Source of the DNA: Moraxella pluranimalium
GTDB lineage: Bacteria > Pseudomonadota > Gammaproteobacteria > Pseudomonadales > Moraxellaceae
Assembly (NCBI RefSeq): GCF_002014825.1
Contig: NZ_MUYU01000005.1
Span: forward strand, 1-64,000
Length of the DNA stretch: 64,000 nt
Direction of reading: 5' to 3'
The position numbers were made by a program, and so were the translations under genes. How positions within the stretch are numbered: the stretch's first letter is position 1; each line of letters starts with the position of its first letter. The notes beneath the pieces were generated by a model, which was given only the letters and a program-made list of their open reading frames with translations, was not told the origin of the DNA and did no database searches. This document shows positions 30,643 to 38,608 of the stretch, one piece after another.

Positions 30643-31257
30643 CTAAGGTTGCAAGCCTTCTTGGGCTAGCACTGATTTTACGCCTGCATTTTCGCCAATA
30701 CGCTGATAAAACGGCTCTAAATTTGCCAATTCGCTGTAGTCAATTTTTAAGCCTTTGCACCAACGCAGCAGTACATATAAATACACATCAGCTACAGAAA
30801 TATTTTCAGCCAAATAATCTTGCGTCTCAAGGCGAGTGTTGGCTTGGGCAAGCATACGCAAAATTTCACTACGTGCATGAGTTTGCATATCGGCTTTAAA
30901 CCCTTCATCTTGTACATAATCAGGTAAATGGAATAATGGTGAGAAGGCTTTATGCACATCGCCATTTAAAAAAGTTAGCCAACGCATTGCTGTTGCACGA
31001 CCCTCAGCCGTACGACTACCAAATAGTTTGGCTTCTGGGAATTTTTCATCTAAATAGCTTAGAATAGCAACATTTTGCGGTAACACAAACTCATCATCAA
31101 CCAATAAAGGGACTGCCCCTTGTGGGTTTAAAGATAAATATTCAGGCGTTTTGGTATCAGCAAGTTTCATCGCCTCTGCGTCATATTCCGCCCCAGTCCA
31201 TTCAAGTGCGGTGTGTGGCACAAGTGAACACGCACCAGCCATATAATAAAGTTTCAT
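30643..31257 (-). CDS. gst: beta-class glutathione S-transferase, 204 aa
   Basis: The thioredoxin-fold N-domain starts MKLYYMAGACSLVPHTALEW, typical of bacterial beta-class GSTs, with the active-site Cys at position 10. NPQGAVPLLVDD contains the cis-Pro, and the GSH-contact LPQNVAILSYLDEKFP follows. The helical C-domain has NISVADVYLYVLLRWC, the N-capping box motif. It detoxifies electrophiles or maintains thiols. It is divergent to the LysR gene, which probably regulates it, and is followed by the YjdJ-type gene. Confidence 0.93.
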   Translation of the reverse strand: MKLYYMAGACSLVPHTALEWTGAEYDAEAMKLADTKTPEYLSLNPQGAVPLLVDDEFVLPQNVAILSYLDEKFPEAKLFGSRTAEGRATAMRWLTFLNGDVHKAFSPLFHLPDYVQDEGFKADMQTHARSEILRMLAQANTRLETQDYLAENISVADVYLYVLLRWCKGLKIDYSELANLEPFYQRIGENAGVKSVLAQEGLQP

Positions 31258-31360
31258 AAGATTATCCTATAATAAAATTTAAATAATAAATTTAACCAAA
31301 ATTTGCTTTGGTATCAAGCGTGTGGTTGTGCCATTATACATATTGCAAAAAATAGAATAA

Positions 31361-31397
31361 GTATTAAAATAGCAACTTAAAGTTCCATTATTGGAAC
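31361..31397 (+). promoter_or_regulatory. candidate LysR operator, copy B
   Basis: ATTAAAAT is followed by GCAAC-N5-GTTCCA (31372-31387). The end overlaps the perfect inverted repeat GTTCCA-TTAT-TGGAAC (31382-31397), which contains a T-N11-A spacing. It lies between divergent gst and lysR, where LysR regulators bind. The first half is shared with the region upstream of the hemerythrin-like gene. Confidence 0.55.
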
Positions 31398-31431
31398 AAT
31401 CATCCTATTTCATCAGCTGTAATCATCCATC

Positions 31432-32325
31432 ATGCCAACTTCAAAATCAATCAAAAAAGTGGATCTAAACGACATTAAGCTGTTCGTCTCGGTCGTCCAA
31501 GCAGGCAGCCTAACTCGAGCATCCGAACTGCTTGATATCCCAAAATCGCACATCAGTCGCCATCTGACCGAGCTTGAAAATAGTCTTGGTACGACGCTGA
31601 TGGATCGGGGTCGGCGTGGTATTGTGCTCAATGAATTGGGGTTGCGGTTTTTGCACAATGCCCAAGAGATGCTACGACTTGCCCAAATCGCCATTGATGA
31701 TGTTCAGGATAACTTACAAAAGCCCAGTGGCTTACTGCGACTATCGGTCTCGACAGAAGTGGGTCGTGGCTTTTTGATGCACCATCTTCCTGAGTATTTT
31801 CGCCGTTATCCCGATGTGAATTTGCAAGTTCAGATTGATAATCGTAAAGTCAATATGATCCAAGATGGCATTGATATCGCTTTGAGAATCGGCAGTGCTG
31901 ATAGTGATAATGTGGTGGCACGCAAGCTGTTTGATATTGAGCTGGGCTTGTTTGCATCCAAGTCGTATATTGATGCACATGGTATGCCAAGCAGTCCGCA
32001 TGAGCTGTATGGGCATACGCTACTGCATAAATATGATGGGCCGGATTGGGCGTTTTGGTGCGACCATCATTTGGTGCGTATCGATGGGCAATATCGCCTA
32101 AGCTGTAATGACTTTAATCTTGTGGGGCAGATGGTGTCCGATGGGCTCGGTATTGGGCTGCTGCCTTGTTTTGATAATATGATTCGTGCTGATTGGGTAC
32201 GATTGTTACCACAGTGGCAGATTGATAGCGTGCCACTGTATGTGGTGTATTACAAAAATCGTGGCGCAGTGCCGACGGTGCGTAGCATGGTGGAGTTTTT
32301 GGTGTCTGTGGCAAAAGCTGTGTAA
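31432..32325 (+). CDS. LysR-family transcriptional regulator, 297 aa
   Basis: The N-terminal winged helix-turn-helix is at about residues 11-70 (NDIKLFVSVVQAGSLTRASELLDIPKSHISRHLTELENSLGTTLMDRGRRG). The periplasmic-binding-like effector domain follows (LRLSVSTEVGRGFLMHHLPEYFRRYPDVNLQVQID). Length is standard. It is divergent from gst with a 174-bp intergenic region that contains a palindrome, so control of gst and itself is expected. The inducer is unknown; the neighbours suggest electrophilic or oxidative stress. Confidence 0.93.
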   Translation: MPTSKSIKKVDLNDIKLFVSVVQAGSLTRASELLDIPKSHISRHLTELENSLGTTLMDRGRRGIVLNELGLRFLHNAQEMLRLAQIAIDDVQDNLQKPSGLLRLSVSTEVGRGFLMHHLPEYFRRYPDVNLQVQIDNRKVNMIQDGIDIALRIGSADSDNVVARKLFDIELGLFASKSYIDAHGMPSSPHELYGHTLLHKYDGPDWAFWCDHHLVRIDGQYRLSCNDFNLVGQMVSDGLGIGLLPCFDNMIRADWVRLLPQWQIDSVPLYVVYYKNRGAVPTVRSMVEFLVSVAKAV

Positions 32326-32352
32326 AAAAACGCTTGGCAAATAACCAAGCGT
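32324..32352 (-). terminator. terminator facing the minus strand, between lysR and the glycosyltransferase gene
   Basis: The stem ACGCTTGG/CCAAGCGT (32330-32337 with 32345-32352) is followed by seven U on the minus strand. It is a second stop for transcripts of the glycosyltransferase gene. Confidence 0.7.
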
Positions 32353-32475
32353 ATGCGATGCCAGCTAGTGCGCCAAAGATGGCATCCACCGTAGCATCAA
32401 AATCCTATATCGCCATGCATGGCTACGCTCGTGCGTGTCTAATCTTAGGCTAAGTCAAAAAGCACAGATAGTCAA

Positions 32476-32506
32476 AAACGCTCCAGCAGTACTGAAGCGT
32501 TTTTTT
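32476..32506 (+). terminator. bidirectional terminator between lysR and the glycosyltransferase gene
   Basis: The stem AAACGCT/AGCGTTT (32476-32482 with 32496-32502), with an inner CAG/CTG pair, is followed by seven T on the plus strand and five U on the minus strand. Confidence 0.8.
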
Positions 32507-32527
32507 GTGATGACAAGCTAAAGCGGA

Positions 32528-34591
32528 TTAGGCGTCGGTCTTTTTACGACGAGTGGTGGTTTTCTTTGGCTTGTCAGCAGCTGTCTTGGTTGCCGTGCTT
32601 TTGGTTGCTTTTTTGGCAGGGGCTTTTTTGACAGCTTTGTCATCTGCTTTATCGCTAGTTTTGGCGTCTGCTGATTTTTTTGCCGCAGGTTTTTTAGCGG
32701 CTTTGGTCGCAGGGGTATCATCAAGCAGACCTTTTTCGGCGACTTTTGCCAATAGCACTTCGCCCATTGGTTTTGGATTGCCGGTAAATAGCGTTGATAG
32801 GCCGTTATTTTCGATGATATGACGGCGTAGTGCCAGACGCTCTTCGTGGTTTTCGGCTAGGCGGATGGCACGCTCAACATACTCATCAGCGGTATTGGCG
32901 ATGAGCCATTCAGGTAGTCCTAGACGACCAAATAGACCTTCGTCGATGTGCTCATGCACTTCAGGGCCGGTTTTGCAGACACCCACCAAGCCAAGCGTTA
33001 CCATATCAATGATACCGTTGGTATTGCCAAATGGGAATGGGTTCACCATCATATCGCACTGATGTAGGATACCTAGATATTGATGATATGGGGTGTGTGG
33101 ATGTGCTGTTGCACTATCACCTAGGTATGACTTGATAAAACGCTCGACATACGGATGGGTGATACCTGATGACTGACCTAGGGCAAAGTGGAAGTGCACT
33201 TTGACTTTGGCACGGTCACGGATGGTTTGTAGTGCTTTTAGGAAATATGGGTTTAGCTTCATTGTGGTTGACGCGATACCGATATTCACCACTTCAGGAT
33301 TTTCACGCAGGCGATACTCGACTGAATTTGGCGCTAGTGCTGATGGCACATACGGTAGTGCATCTTTTGGTAGGCGAAGTAGCGTTTCGCTAAAGCAGTC
33401 TTCTGAGCCGACATAATCATCTTCGACGATGACATAGTCAATAAACGGCGAGTGCGTCGTGCCCGGATGACCCAGTGCGACACTTTGGATTGGTGCGATT
33501 TGGGTATTGCTTAGGAAAATCGTGGTCAAATCCATGCCGATGCTTGGCATATACAGCACAGCAGGCTCAAGCTTTTCAGCATAATCTTTGACAGCGTTTA
33601 GCTTATCAAAAATGCTGTTTTGGTTAAGCAGATGGAACTCATCAAAGACATCACGGCCTGCTTGATCCACAGCTTCACCACCAAAGCCAACAATGTGGAA
33701 TAGCTCACGAGCAGCGATCATTGAAGTTGAGTGCGTGCGATAGATTGAGTGCGCTGAATGGAAGTGCTCAAGCACGACGAACATCACAGGCTTGCCATTG
33801 GTGCGACCAATCTTCTTGACATCACGATCTGCCCAGCCGCTGGCTAGTAGGTGCTTACGAATCACGGCATTGAGCGATTCTTTGACACGGTGCTTGTCGG
33901 CATCGACATCATAGCTACAGTGCATATAGACATCGTGGCTGATGGCTGATGGTAGGGTATTTAGGTTTTCGAATGTTTTTAGTTTTTCTGGGAACCATTT
34001 TAGGACAGCGGCACGCTTGGTGAATGATGATTCAGTACCGATAAAGCGTGGTGACTGTAGGGCAAAGCATAGCGATGCGCACAGTGATGGGTTTAGATTC
34101 CATAGAACATCAAGGTTGAGCGGAACATTGGATTCCATCGTGTATAGGATACAAAAACGCTTGATGGCTTCGATATTGTTCGGTAGGTGAATCTCAAGCG
34201 GACGCTCTGGGTTTGGATTTGGGTTGGCGTCATAAGTCTTTAGAATATGGTCAGCATTGACATAAGGCGAGCTGGCAAAAATCAGACCCAACCAGCGGTG
34301 CAAGGTCATAAAGCGATTAAAACCGCCTTCGGTGATGCTAAAGTTATTTTTGGCATCAAATAGCTCGGTGACAGCCGATGCCACACGAGTTGCAAAATGC
34401 ACCACGCGCTCTTGTTCTGAGAAATTTAGCTGTTGTGGGTAGTTGCATTCGATTTGGTGGATGCCACCGAACTGATTATCCAGACTGCCTAGGATATCAA
34501 GCAATTCATTGCAAGACACTTCAAAATCTTTTTTTGCGACCGCTTGTTCAAAGCGGATAACACTGGCTTGTTTGTTTTGAGACATGGTCAT
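32528..34591 (-). CDS. HMW1C-like cytoplasmic N-glycosyltransferase with Lys/Ala-rich tail, 687 aa
   Basis: HMW1C-type enzymes (GT41) transfer glucose or galactose from UDP-sugars to Asn in N-X-S/T sequons of adhesins in the cytoplasm before secretion. The GT-B half shows the family landmarks: HPGTTHSPFIDYVIVEDDYVGSE, then IASTTMKLNPYFL, then HFHFALGQSSGITHPYVERF and FPFGNTNGIIDMVTLGLVGVCKTGPEVHEHIDEGLFGRLGLP. An N-terminal all-alpha domain precedes it. Known enzymes are about 620 aa; the extra C-terminal part from about residue 620 is a low-complexity Lys/Ala/Thr tail ending TTTRRKKTDA. No HMW1A/B genes are next to it, but two sequon-dense trimeric autotransporters lie 6-12 kb away. Met1 or Met3 may be the start. 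Confidence 0.9.
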   Translation of the reverse strand: MTMSQNKQASVIRFEQAVAKKDFEVSCNELLDILGSLDNQFGGIHQIECNYPQQLNFSEQERVVHFATRVASAVTELFDAKNNFSITEGGFNRFMTLHRWLGLIFASSPYVNADHILKTYDANPNPNPERPLEIHLPNNIEAIKRFCILYTMESNVPLNLDVLWNLNPSLCASLCFALQSPRFIGTESSFTKRAAVLKWFPEKLKTFENLNTLPSAISHDVYMHCSYDVDADKHRVKESLNAVIRKHLLASGWADRDVKKIGRTNGKPVMFVVLEHFHSAHSIYRTHSTSMIAARELFHIVGFGGEAVDQAGRDVFDEFHLLNQNSIFDKLNAVKDYAEKLEPAVLYMPSIGMDLTTIFLSNTQIAPIQSVALGHPGTTHSPFIDYVIVEDDYVGSEDCFSETLLRLPKDALPYVPSALAPNSVEYRLRENPEVVNIGIASTTMKLNPYFLKALQTIRDRAKVKVHFHFALGQSSGITHPYVERFIKSYLGDSATAHPHTPYHQYLGILHQCDMMVNPFPFGNTNGIIDMVTLGLVGVCKTGPEVHEHIDEGLFGRLGLPEWLIANTADEYVERAIRLAENHEERLALRRHIIENNGLSTLFTGNPKPMGEVLLAKVAEKGLLDDTPATKAAKKPAAKKSADAKTSDKADDKAVKKAPAKKATKSTATKTAADKPKKTTTRRKKTDA

Positions 34592-35010
34592 ACTCGATTA
34601 GTAAAAATAAAAACTATCCATCACCCTAGATGGATATTCGGTCAAAAATTAGACATATTATAATCATTTTTTTATTCAAAAACAGATGTTTCTACACAAT
34701 AACAAAATAAAAAACAAAAACACAACAGATGATGTGCTGTTTGCACTTGATTTGTCATATGGATAAGGAATTTATCTTAAGGTTATGCCTGATGTTTTTG
34801 GCGTTTGACCTAGCTATGACCCAAAAATCTTATGCATGAGCAATCCGCAATTCATAAAAAACATCATATAAATTAATAAGTTATCAATATTTTGGTGATT
34901 TTTTGCCAAAAAATTATTTGGCTTAAGCTAAATTTAAGCTTGCCATGATTAAATATGCGCATCAGCACAGCACGGCTCAATGAATGGTTGGTGATTTGGC
35001 TTATCATGGC
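34592..35010. other. AT-rich intergenic stretch, no gene seen
   Basis: Between the divergent glycosyltransferase and OB-fold genes. No convincing frame, RNA or terminator is seen. It leads into a 13-14 bp repeat array at 35012-35060. Confidence 0.6.
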
Positions 35011-35011
35011 A

Positions 35012-35060
35012 TTGATAAATAGCATCGATAAATGGCTTTTGATAAATGACCTTGATAAAT
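35012..35060 (+). repeat. four-fold TTGATAAAT array, period 13-14 bp
   Basis: TTGATAAAT or TCGATAAAT begins at 35012, 35025, 35039 and 35052, spaced 13, 14 and 13 bp, ending 54 bp before the ATG of the OB-fold stress gene. It may be a row of regulator sites on successive helix faces, or a simple tandem expansion. Confidence 0.7.
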
Positions 35061-35114
35061 AATCAGTTGAGCAGTTGCTGTTAGCACGAATTTGATAACA
35101 CGATGGAGTAACCG

Positions 35115-35486
35115 ATGAAATTTGCAACCAAACTATCAATTGCACTACTGAGCCTAAGCACTGTATTTTCGACTGTCGCACTGGCAGATGATGACCGTGA
35201 CGATAATCGCCGTAGCACACAAGTACAAGCCAAGGCAGTCAATACTGTTGCAGCTGCCAAATCATCAGTGGATAACACACGAGTGAATGTCACTGGCAAA
35301 ATCGTCCGCAGTCTAGGAAATGAAAAATACGAACTGCAAGACAGCACAGGCAAAATCCGTGTAGAAATTGACAGCGATGATTATGGTCGTGCGCAGTTGG
35401 TGGGCAAGACAGTCACTATCGCTGGTGAGGTTGATGTCAGCCGTAGCGGTCGAGAGATTGATGCCAAATCGGTAAGTATTCGTTAA
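35115..35486 (+). CDS. YgiW/YdeI-type OB-fold (BOF) stress protein, 123 aa
   Basis: A periplasmic OB-fold protein of the BOF family (PF04076), linked to stress tolerance in enterics. A signal peptide ends ALA|DDD at residue 24. The BOF domain follows: VNVTGKIVRSLGNEKYELQDSTGKIRVEIDSDDYGRAQLVGKTVTIAGEVD. The spacer between is acidic, then Ala/Val-rich. AT-rich upstream DNA with the TTGATAAAT array precedes it; GGAGTAACCG gives the ribosome site. A lipoprotein paralogue follows after 153 bp. Confidence 0.9.
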   Translation: MKFATKLSIALLSLSTVFSTVALADDDRDDNRRSTQVQAKAVNTVAAAKSSVDNTRVNVTGKIVRSLGNEKYELQDSTGKIRVEIDSDDYGRAQLVGKTVTIAGEVDVSRSGREIDAKSVSIR

Positions 35487-35639
35487 TGATTTAAACAATC
35501 AAATAAACCAGTGTAAAAAATCAAACAGACAAACCGACACTGATTTGCTACACTAAGCATCATCCAATTACTACATCACAAGCTTGTCTTGGATGAGTTA
35601 TGATTTAATTTGTATAAACCAAAAAAAGTTGAAGTTATT

Positions 35640-36110
35640 ATGAAAAAATTTATCGCATTGAGCGCACTATCAGGTGCTGTACTACTAACTGCTTGTAGCA
35701 ATATGAGCCAACAAAAAACCGGCGAAGTGGTGTTGCCACAAACCCAAGCCCAACCTGTTGCACAAACCGCCACCGCCCAAAACGTGGTAACGCAATCTGC
35801 ACCAGTCAATGCATCACAAGCCATCAATGAGCACGCCGTCGCCAACCAAATCCGTACGGTCGCAAGCCTATCCGACCTGCGTGATGAGACGATGGTACGC
35901 CTACAGGGTAAAATCACCAAAGCACTACATGATGAGAAATATGAATTCACTGATGCAACTGGCACGGTTGTTGTCGAGATTGATGATAAAGATTGGCAAG
36001 GTCGCAGCGTGACCAATGCCGATGTGATTACCATCGTTGGCGAGCTGGATATTGATTATATGCCAACCAAGCGACTAAAAGTTGATGTCGATATGGTAGA
36101 GTACCGCTAA
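35640..36110 (+). CDS. lipoprotein with BOF (OB-fold) domain, 156 aa
   Basis: A lipoprotein paralogue of the preceding gene. The signal peptide MKKFIALSALSGAVLLTAC ends in a lipobox with the acylated Cys at 19, so it should be anchored to a membrane facing the periplasm. A Gln/Thr/Val-rich linker (about residues 20-75) follows, then the BOF domain: MVRLQGKITKALHDEKYEFTDATGTVVVEIDDKDWQG and ITIVGELDIDYMPTKRLKVDV. I chose the ATG at 35640; upstream ATGs lack a signal peptide. A terminator follows at 36179-36212. Confidence 0.9.
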   Translation: MKKFIALSALSGAVLLTACSNMSQQKTGEVVLPQTQAQPVAQTATAQNVVTQSAPVNASQAINEHAVANQIRTVASLSDLRDETMVRLQGKITKALHDEKYEFTDATGTVVVEIDDKDWQGRSVTNADVITIVGELDIDYMPTKRLKVDVDMVEYR

Positions 36111-36178
36111 GCATCAATCAGCACAAATGACAAGTTAGTTTATATGGACTGTATATACGGGCTTTAATTTGTATCCCA

Positions 36179-36212
36179 AAAAGCACAAAATCTATCATGG
36201 TTTTGTGCTTTT
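36179..36212 (+). terminator. terminator after the BOF genes
   Basis: The stem AAAAGCACAAAA/TTTTGTGCTTTT (36179-36190 with 36201-36212) is followed by a T-rich stretch. Confidence 0.85.
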
Positions 36213-36266
36213 ATTATTAAGATGCTAAAATAAGATTTTTGTGATCGAAAAAACAAGGGGCTAGGC

Positions 36267-37034
36267 ATGAAAATCATGGGCGATACCATTCCTGCATGGG
36301 TGCTGTGGGGTGCGGTCGTGCTGGCATTTTGTGCAGGATTGCTAAACACCATCGCCTTGATGGGGTTTACGCACGTTTCGGCATCTCATGTGACAGGTAA
36401 CGTCAGTCAGTTTGCTTTATCTTTGCTGGATGGTGACTGGGTGAATATGCGCCTGTTTTTGATTTCGATTGCATCGTTTTGGTTTGGCTCGGTATTATCA
36501 GGCATGATTATTGGCTCAAGTGAGCTTAATATCAACCGTCATTATGGCTATGCGATGTACCTAGAAGCACTGCTGTTATGCCTAAGTCTAGCACTGTATA
36601 TCCATGATAATTATTTTGGGCAGATGATGATTGCGATGGCGTGTGGACTGCAGAACTCGATGGTCGCCACTTATGGCGGTGCGGTCGTGCGTACCACGCA
36701 TTTGACAGGGACGACATCTGACCTTGGAGCGACAGTGGGGAATTGGCTGGTTGGTCGCAAGGTGGATATCAGTAAAGTGGTGCTACACAGTGGGCTATGG
36801 TGGGCGTTTTTTATTGGGGGTTTTGTGGCGGTGTGGCTGTATCGCGAAGTGGGTTATTGGGCGATGTTGTTGCCAATTATGATTATCCTACTTGCGGCGA
36901 CCAGCTATACACAGATGGAGCGTTGGTTTCCAAGCATCGTACGAGTGGCGCGACTCAAACAGCTAAAAAAACTGCGCAAATTTGAGCAGTTGAAAAAATC
37001 AATGCATCGAACGGATGTGGAAATTGATGAGTGA
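36267..37034 (+). CDS. DUF1275 (YoaK-like) integral membrane protein, 255 aa
   Basis: The protein has about six membrane helices and belongs to the DUF1275/YoaK family, function unknown. The first helix has the family pattern FCAGLLNTIALMGFTHVSASHVTGNVSQFAL. The central MAMACGLQNSMVATYGGAVVRTTHLTGTTSDLG, here AMACGLQNSMVA, is the second family landmark. The C-terminus is cytoplasmic and basic (RLKQLKKLRKFEQLKKSMHRTD). CAAGGGGCTAGGC precedes the ATG. A second possible start lies at codon 3. Confidence 0.9.
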   Translation: MKIMGDTIPAWVLWGAVVLAFCAGLLNTIALMGFTHVSASHVTGNVSQFALSLLDGDWVNMRLFLISIASFWFGSVLSGMIIGSSELNINRHYGYAMYLEALLLCLSLALYIHDNYFGQMMIAMACGLQNSMVATYGGAVVRTTHLTGTTSDLGATVGNWLVGRKVDISKVVLHSGLWWAFFIGGFVAVWLYREVGYWAMLLPIMIILLAATSYTQMERWFPSIVRVARLKQLKKLRKFEQLKKSMHRTDVEIDE

Positions 37035-37131
37035 TATAAAATCCTAACACCTATCTTGATGTAATGACAAAGTAATTTTTGTTGTTGCAATAACCTTATC
37101 AAAACTGCGGACTTGCAGCAAGTGGTTGACT

Positions 37132-37404
37132 GTGTTGAATTTGGAATTTGATCCAAAGAAAAATGAGAAAAATATCTCCGAGCGAGGCATTAGCTTTGAG
37201 TTGGTGTATGAATTTGACTGGCAATCAGCATGGATTTGGTAGGATGTCCGTAAAATTTACCCAGAGGTCGGATATTGTGCATTGGGGTATATCAATAGTC
37301 GATTATATGCTCTAGTATTTACCGAGACTGCATTGGGGATTCGTGTAATCAGTCTAAGAAAAGCCAACAGGCGGGAGGTGAAAAAATATGAACAAAATCT
37401 ATAA
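37132..37404 (+). pseudogene. brnT: brnT-like toxin gene with in-frame TAG
   Basis: Reading from a GTG at 37132 gives LNLEFDPKKNEKNISERG, then SFELVYEFDWQSAWIW, a TAG at 37240-37242, then DVRKIYPEVGYCALGYIN and SRLYALVF ... IRVISLRKANRREVKKYE. This is a complete BrnT ribonuclease-toxin fold apart from the stop. A CAG-to-TAG change would explain it, since Gln is expected between IW and DVR. No ATG start is present; GTG or TTG (37135) must serve. The frame overlaps the brnA start by 17 bases, as in intact brnTA operons. The antitoxin is intact. Confidence 0.85.
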
Positions 37405-37651
37405 CCCTGAATTGGTTACTTTGGATAACCCTGAATGGATGGATGAGATGTTTGCACAAGCAAAGCGTGTTGATGAATTGCCATTGTCATTACGTCAAAA
37501 GATTGCTGGTGGCAGACCCAAGCTTGAACAAACTAAGCAATCTGTTACGGTGCGATATGATGCTGAAGTGCTAGAATACTTTCGTGCGACTGGCAAGGGG
37601 TGGCAGACACGCATGAATGATGCGTTAAAAGAGTGGATTGCGGCACATTGA
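37388..37651 (+). CDS. brnA: BrnA-family antitoxin
   Basis: An 87-residue DNA-binding antitoxin of the BrnA (COG3514) family. It carries the C-terminal ribbon-helix-helix-like signature GRPKLEQTKQSVTVRYDAEVLEYFRATGKGWQTRMNDALKEWI. BrnA neutralises BrnT and represses the operon. AGGCGGGAGGTG precedes the ATG at 37388. The upstream toxin gene carries a stop codon, so this antitoxin may persist alone. A terminator follows at 37694. Confidence 0.92.
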   Translation: MNKIYNPELVTLDNPEWMDEMFAQAKRVDELPLSLRQKIAGGRPKLEQTKQSVTVRYDAEVLEYFRATGKGWQTRMNDALKEWIAAH

Positions 37652-37693
37652 TGTTCTTGGGTAAGCATAGATAAATTTAAATAGCTGTAAAAA

Positions 37694-37729
37694 AACGAGA
37701 TAGTGCAAATGCAGTATCTCGTTTTTTTT
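37694..37729 (+). terminator. terminator after brnA
   Basis: The stem AACGAGATA/TATCTCGTT (37694-37702 with 37715-37723) is followed by eight T on the plus strand. Confidence 0.88.
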
Positions 37730-37762
37730 GTGCAAGAATAAATATCAAGTTAATAATGATAC

Positions 37763-38368
37763 TCAGCCAAACGCAGGCGAGCGTCTTGGTACAGCGTCCA
37801 AAAACTCACGGCGAGCATCATGATTGCTGACAAATTCACCCAGCATACTGGTCGTACGAGTGGTGGATTGTTGTTTACCGACACCACGCATCATCATGCA
37901 CATATGGCTGGCATCCATCACCACGGCGACACCACGACAGCCTGTCAGTTCTTCGATGGCGGTAGCGACTTGTTTGGTTAGGTTTTCTTGGATTTGTAGG
38001 CGACGAGCGTACATATCGACGATGCGTGCGACTTTTGATAGGCCAAGCACCTTGCCATTGGGTAGGTAGCCGACGTGAGCCACGCCATAAAATGGCAACA
38101 GATGATGTTCACACAGCGAATAAAATTCGATATTTTGCACCAAAACCAATTCAGGATTATCCGAGTCAAACACCGCATCATTAGCCACGGTCGCTAGGTC
38201 TTGATGATAACCACGAGTCAAGTAGCCAAACGCTTTGGCAGCACGCATCGGCGTATCTAGCAAACCATCACGGCTCAAATCTTCGCCTGATGCACTGATG
38301 ATCTTGGCATAATGTTCAGATAGGACTTCAAAATCGGGTGTAAAGTTTACGGTATCAGAATTTGACAT
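37763..38368 (-). CDS. folE: GTP cyclohydrolase I
   Basis: FolE converts GTP to dihydroneopterin triphosphate, the first step of folate synthesis. Zinc ligands are C86 and H89 ([14 protein letters not shown]) and C157 ([12 protein letters not shown]). [23 protein letters not shown] and the [11 protein letters not shown] end are conserved. The length of 201 aa is near that of the family. folP, another folate gene, lies at the right window edge but is not linked to it. It is single-gene, divergent to fabI. Confidence 0.97.
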   Translation of the reverse strand: MSNSDTVNFTPDFEVLSEHYAKIISASGEDLSRDGLLDTPMRAAKAFGYLTRGYHQDLATVANDAVFDSDNPELVLVQNIEFYSLCEHHLLPFYGVAHVGYLPNGKVLGLSKVARIVDMYARRLQIQENLTKQVATAIEELTGCRGVAVVMDASHMCMMMRGVGKQQSTTRTTSMLGEFVSNHDARREFLDAVPRRSPAFG

Positions 38369-38557
38369 GGTCTTTGATGAATAATGAATGAAAACAACAT
38401 AGCTTAACGCAAAACGGCAATTTTTTAAAGCCTTTATTGGGATTTATTGTGATTTTTGGGGAAATTTATCACGGCTTGAGCGTGCAGGCGGGGTAGGCTT
38501 GTGATTGTATATTAAGTTTACATCTGTACTAATTTTTCTGCACAATTTCAAAAACCG

Positions 38558-38566
38558 TGCTATAAT
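38558..38566 (+). promoter_or_regulatory. extended -10 promoter of fabI
   Basis: TGCTATAAT (38558-38566) is an extended -10 element, 42 bp before the fabI ATG. No strong -35 is seen. Confidence 0.6.
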
Positions 38567-38608
38567 GAGCCAAATTTTCCCTAATTTCACCCACAAAGGA
38601 TCAAACCC

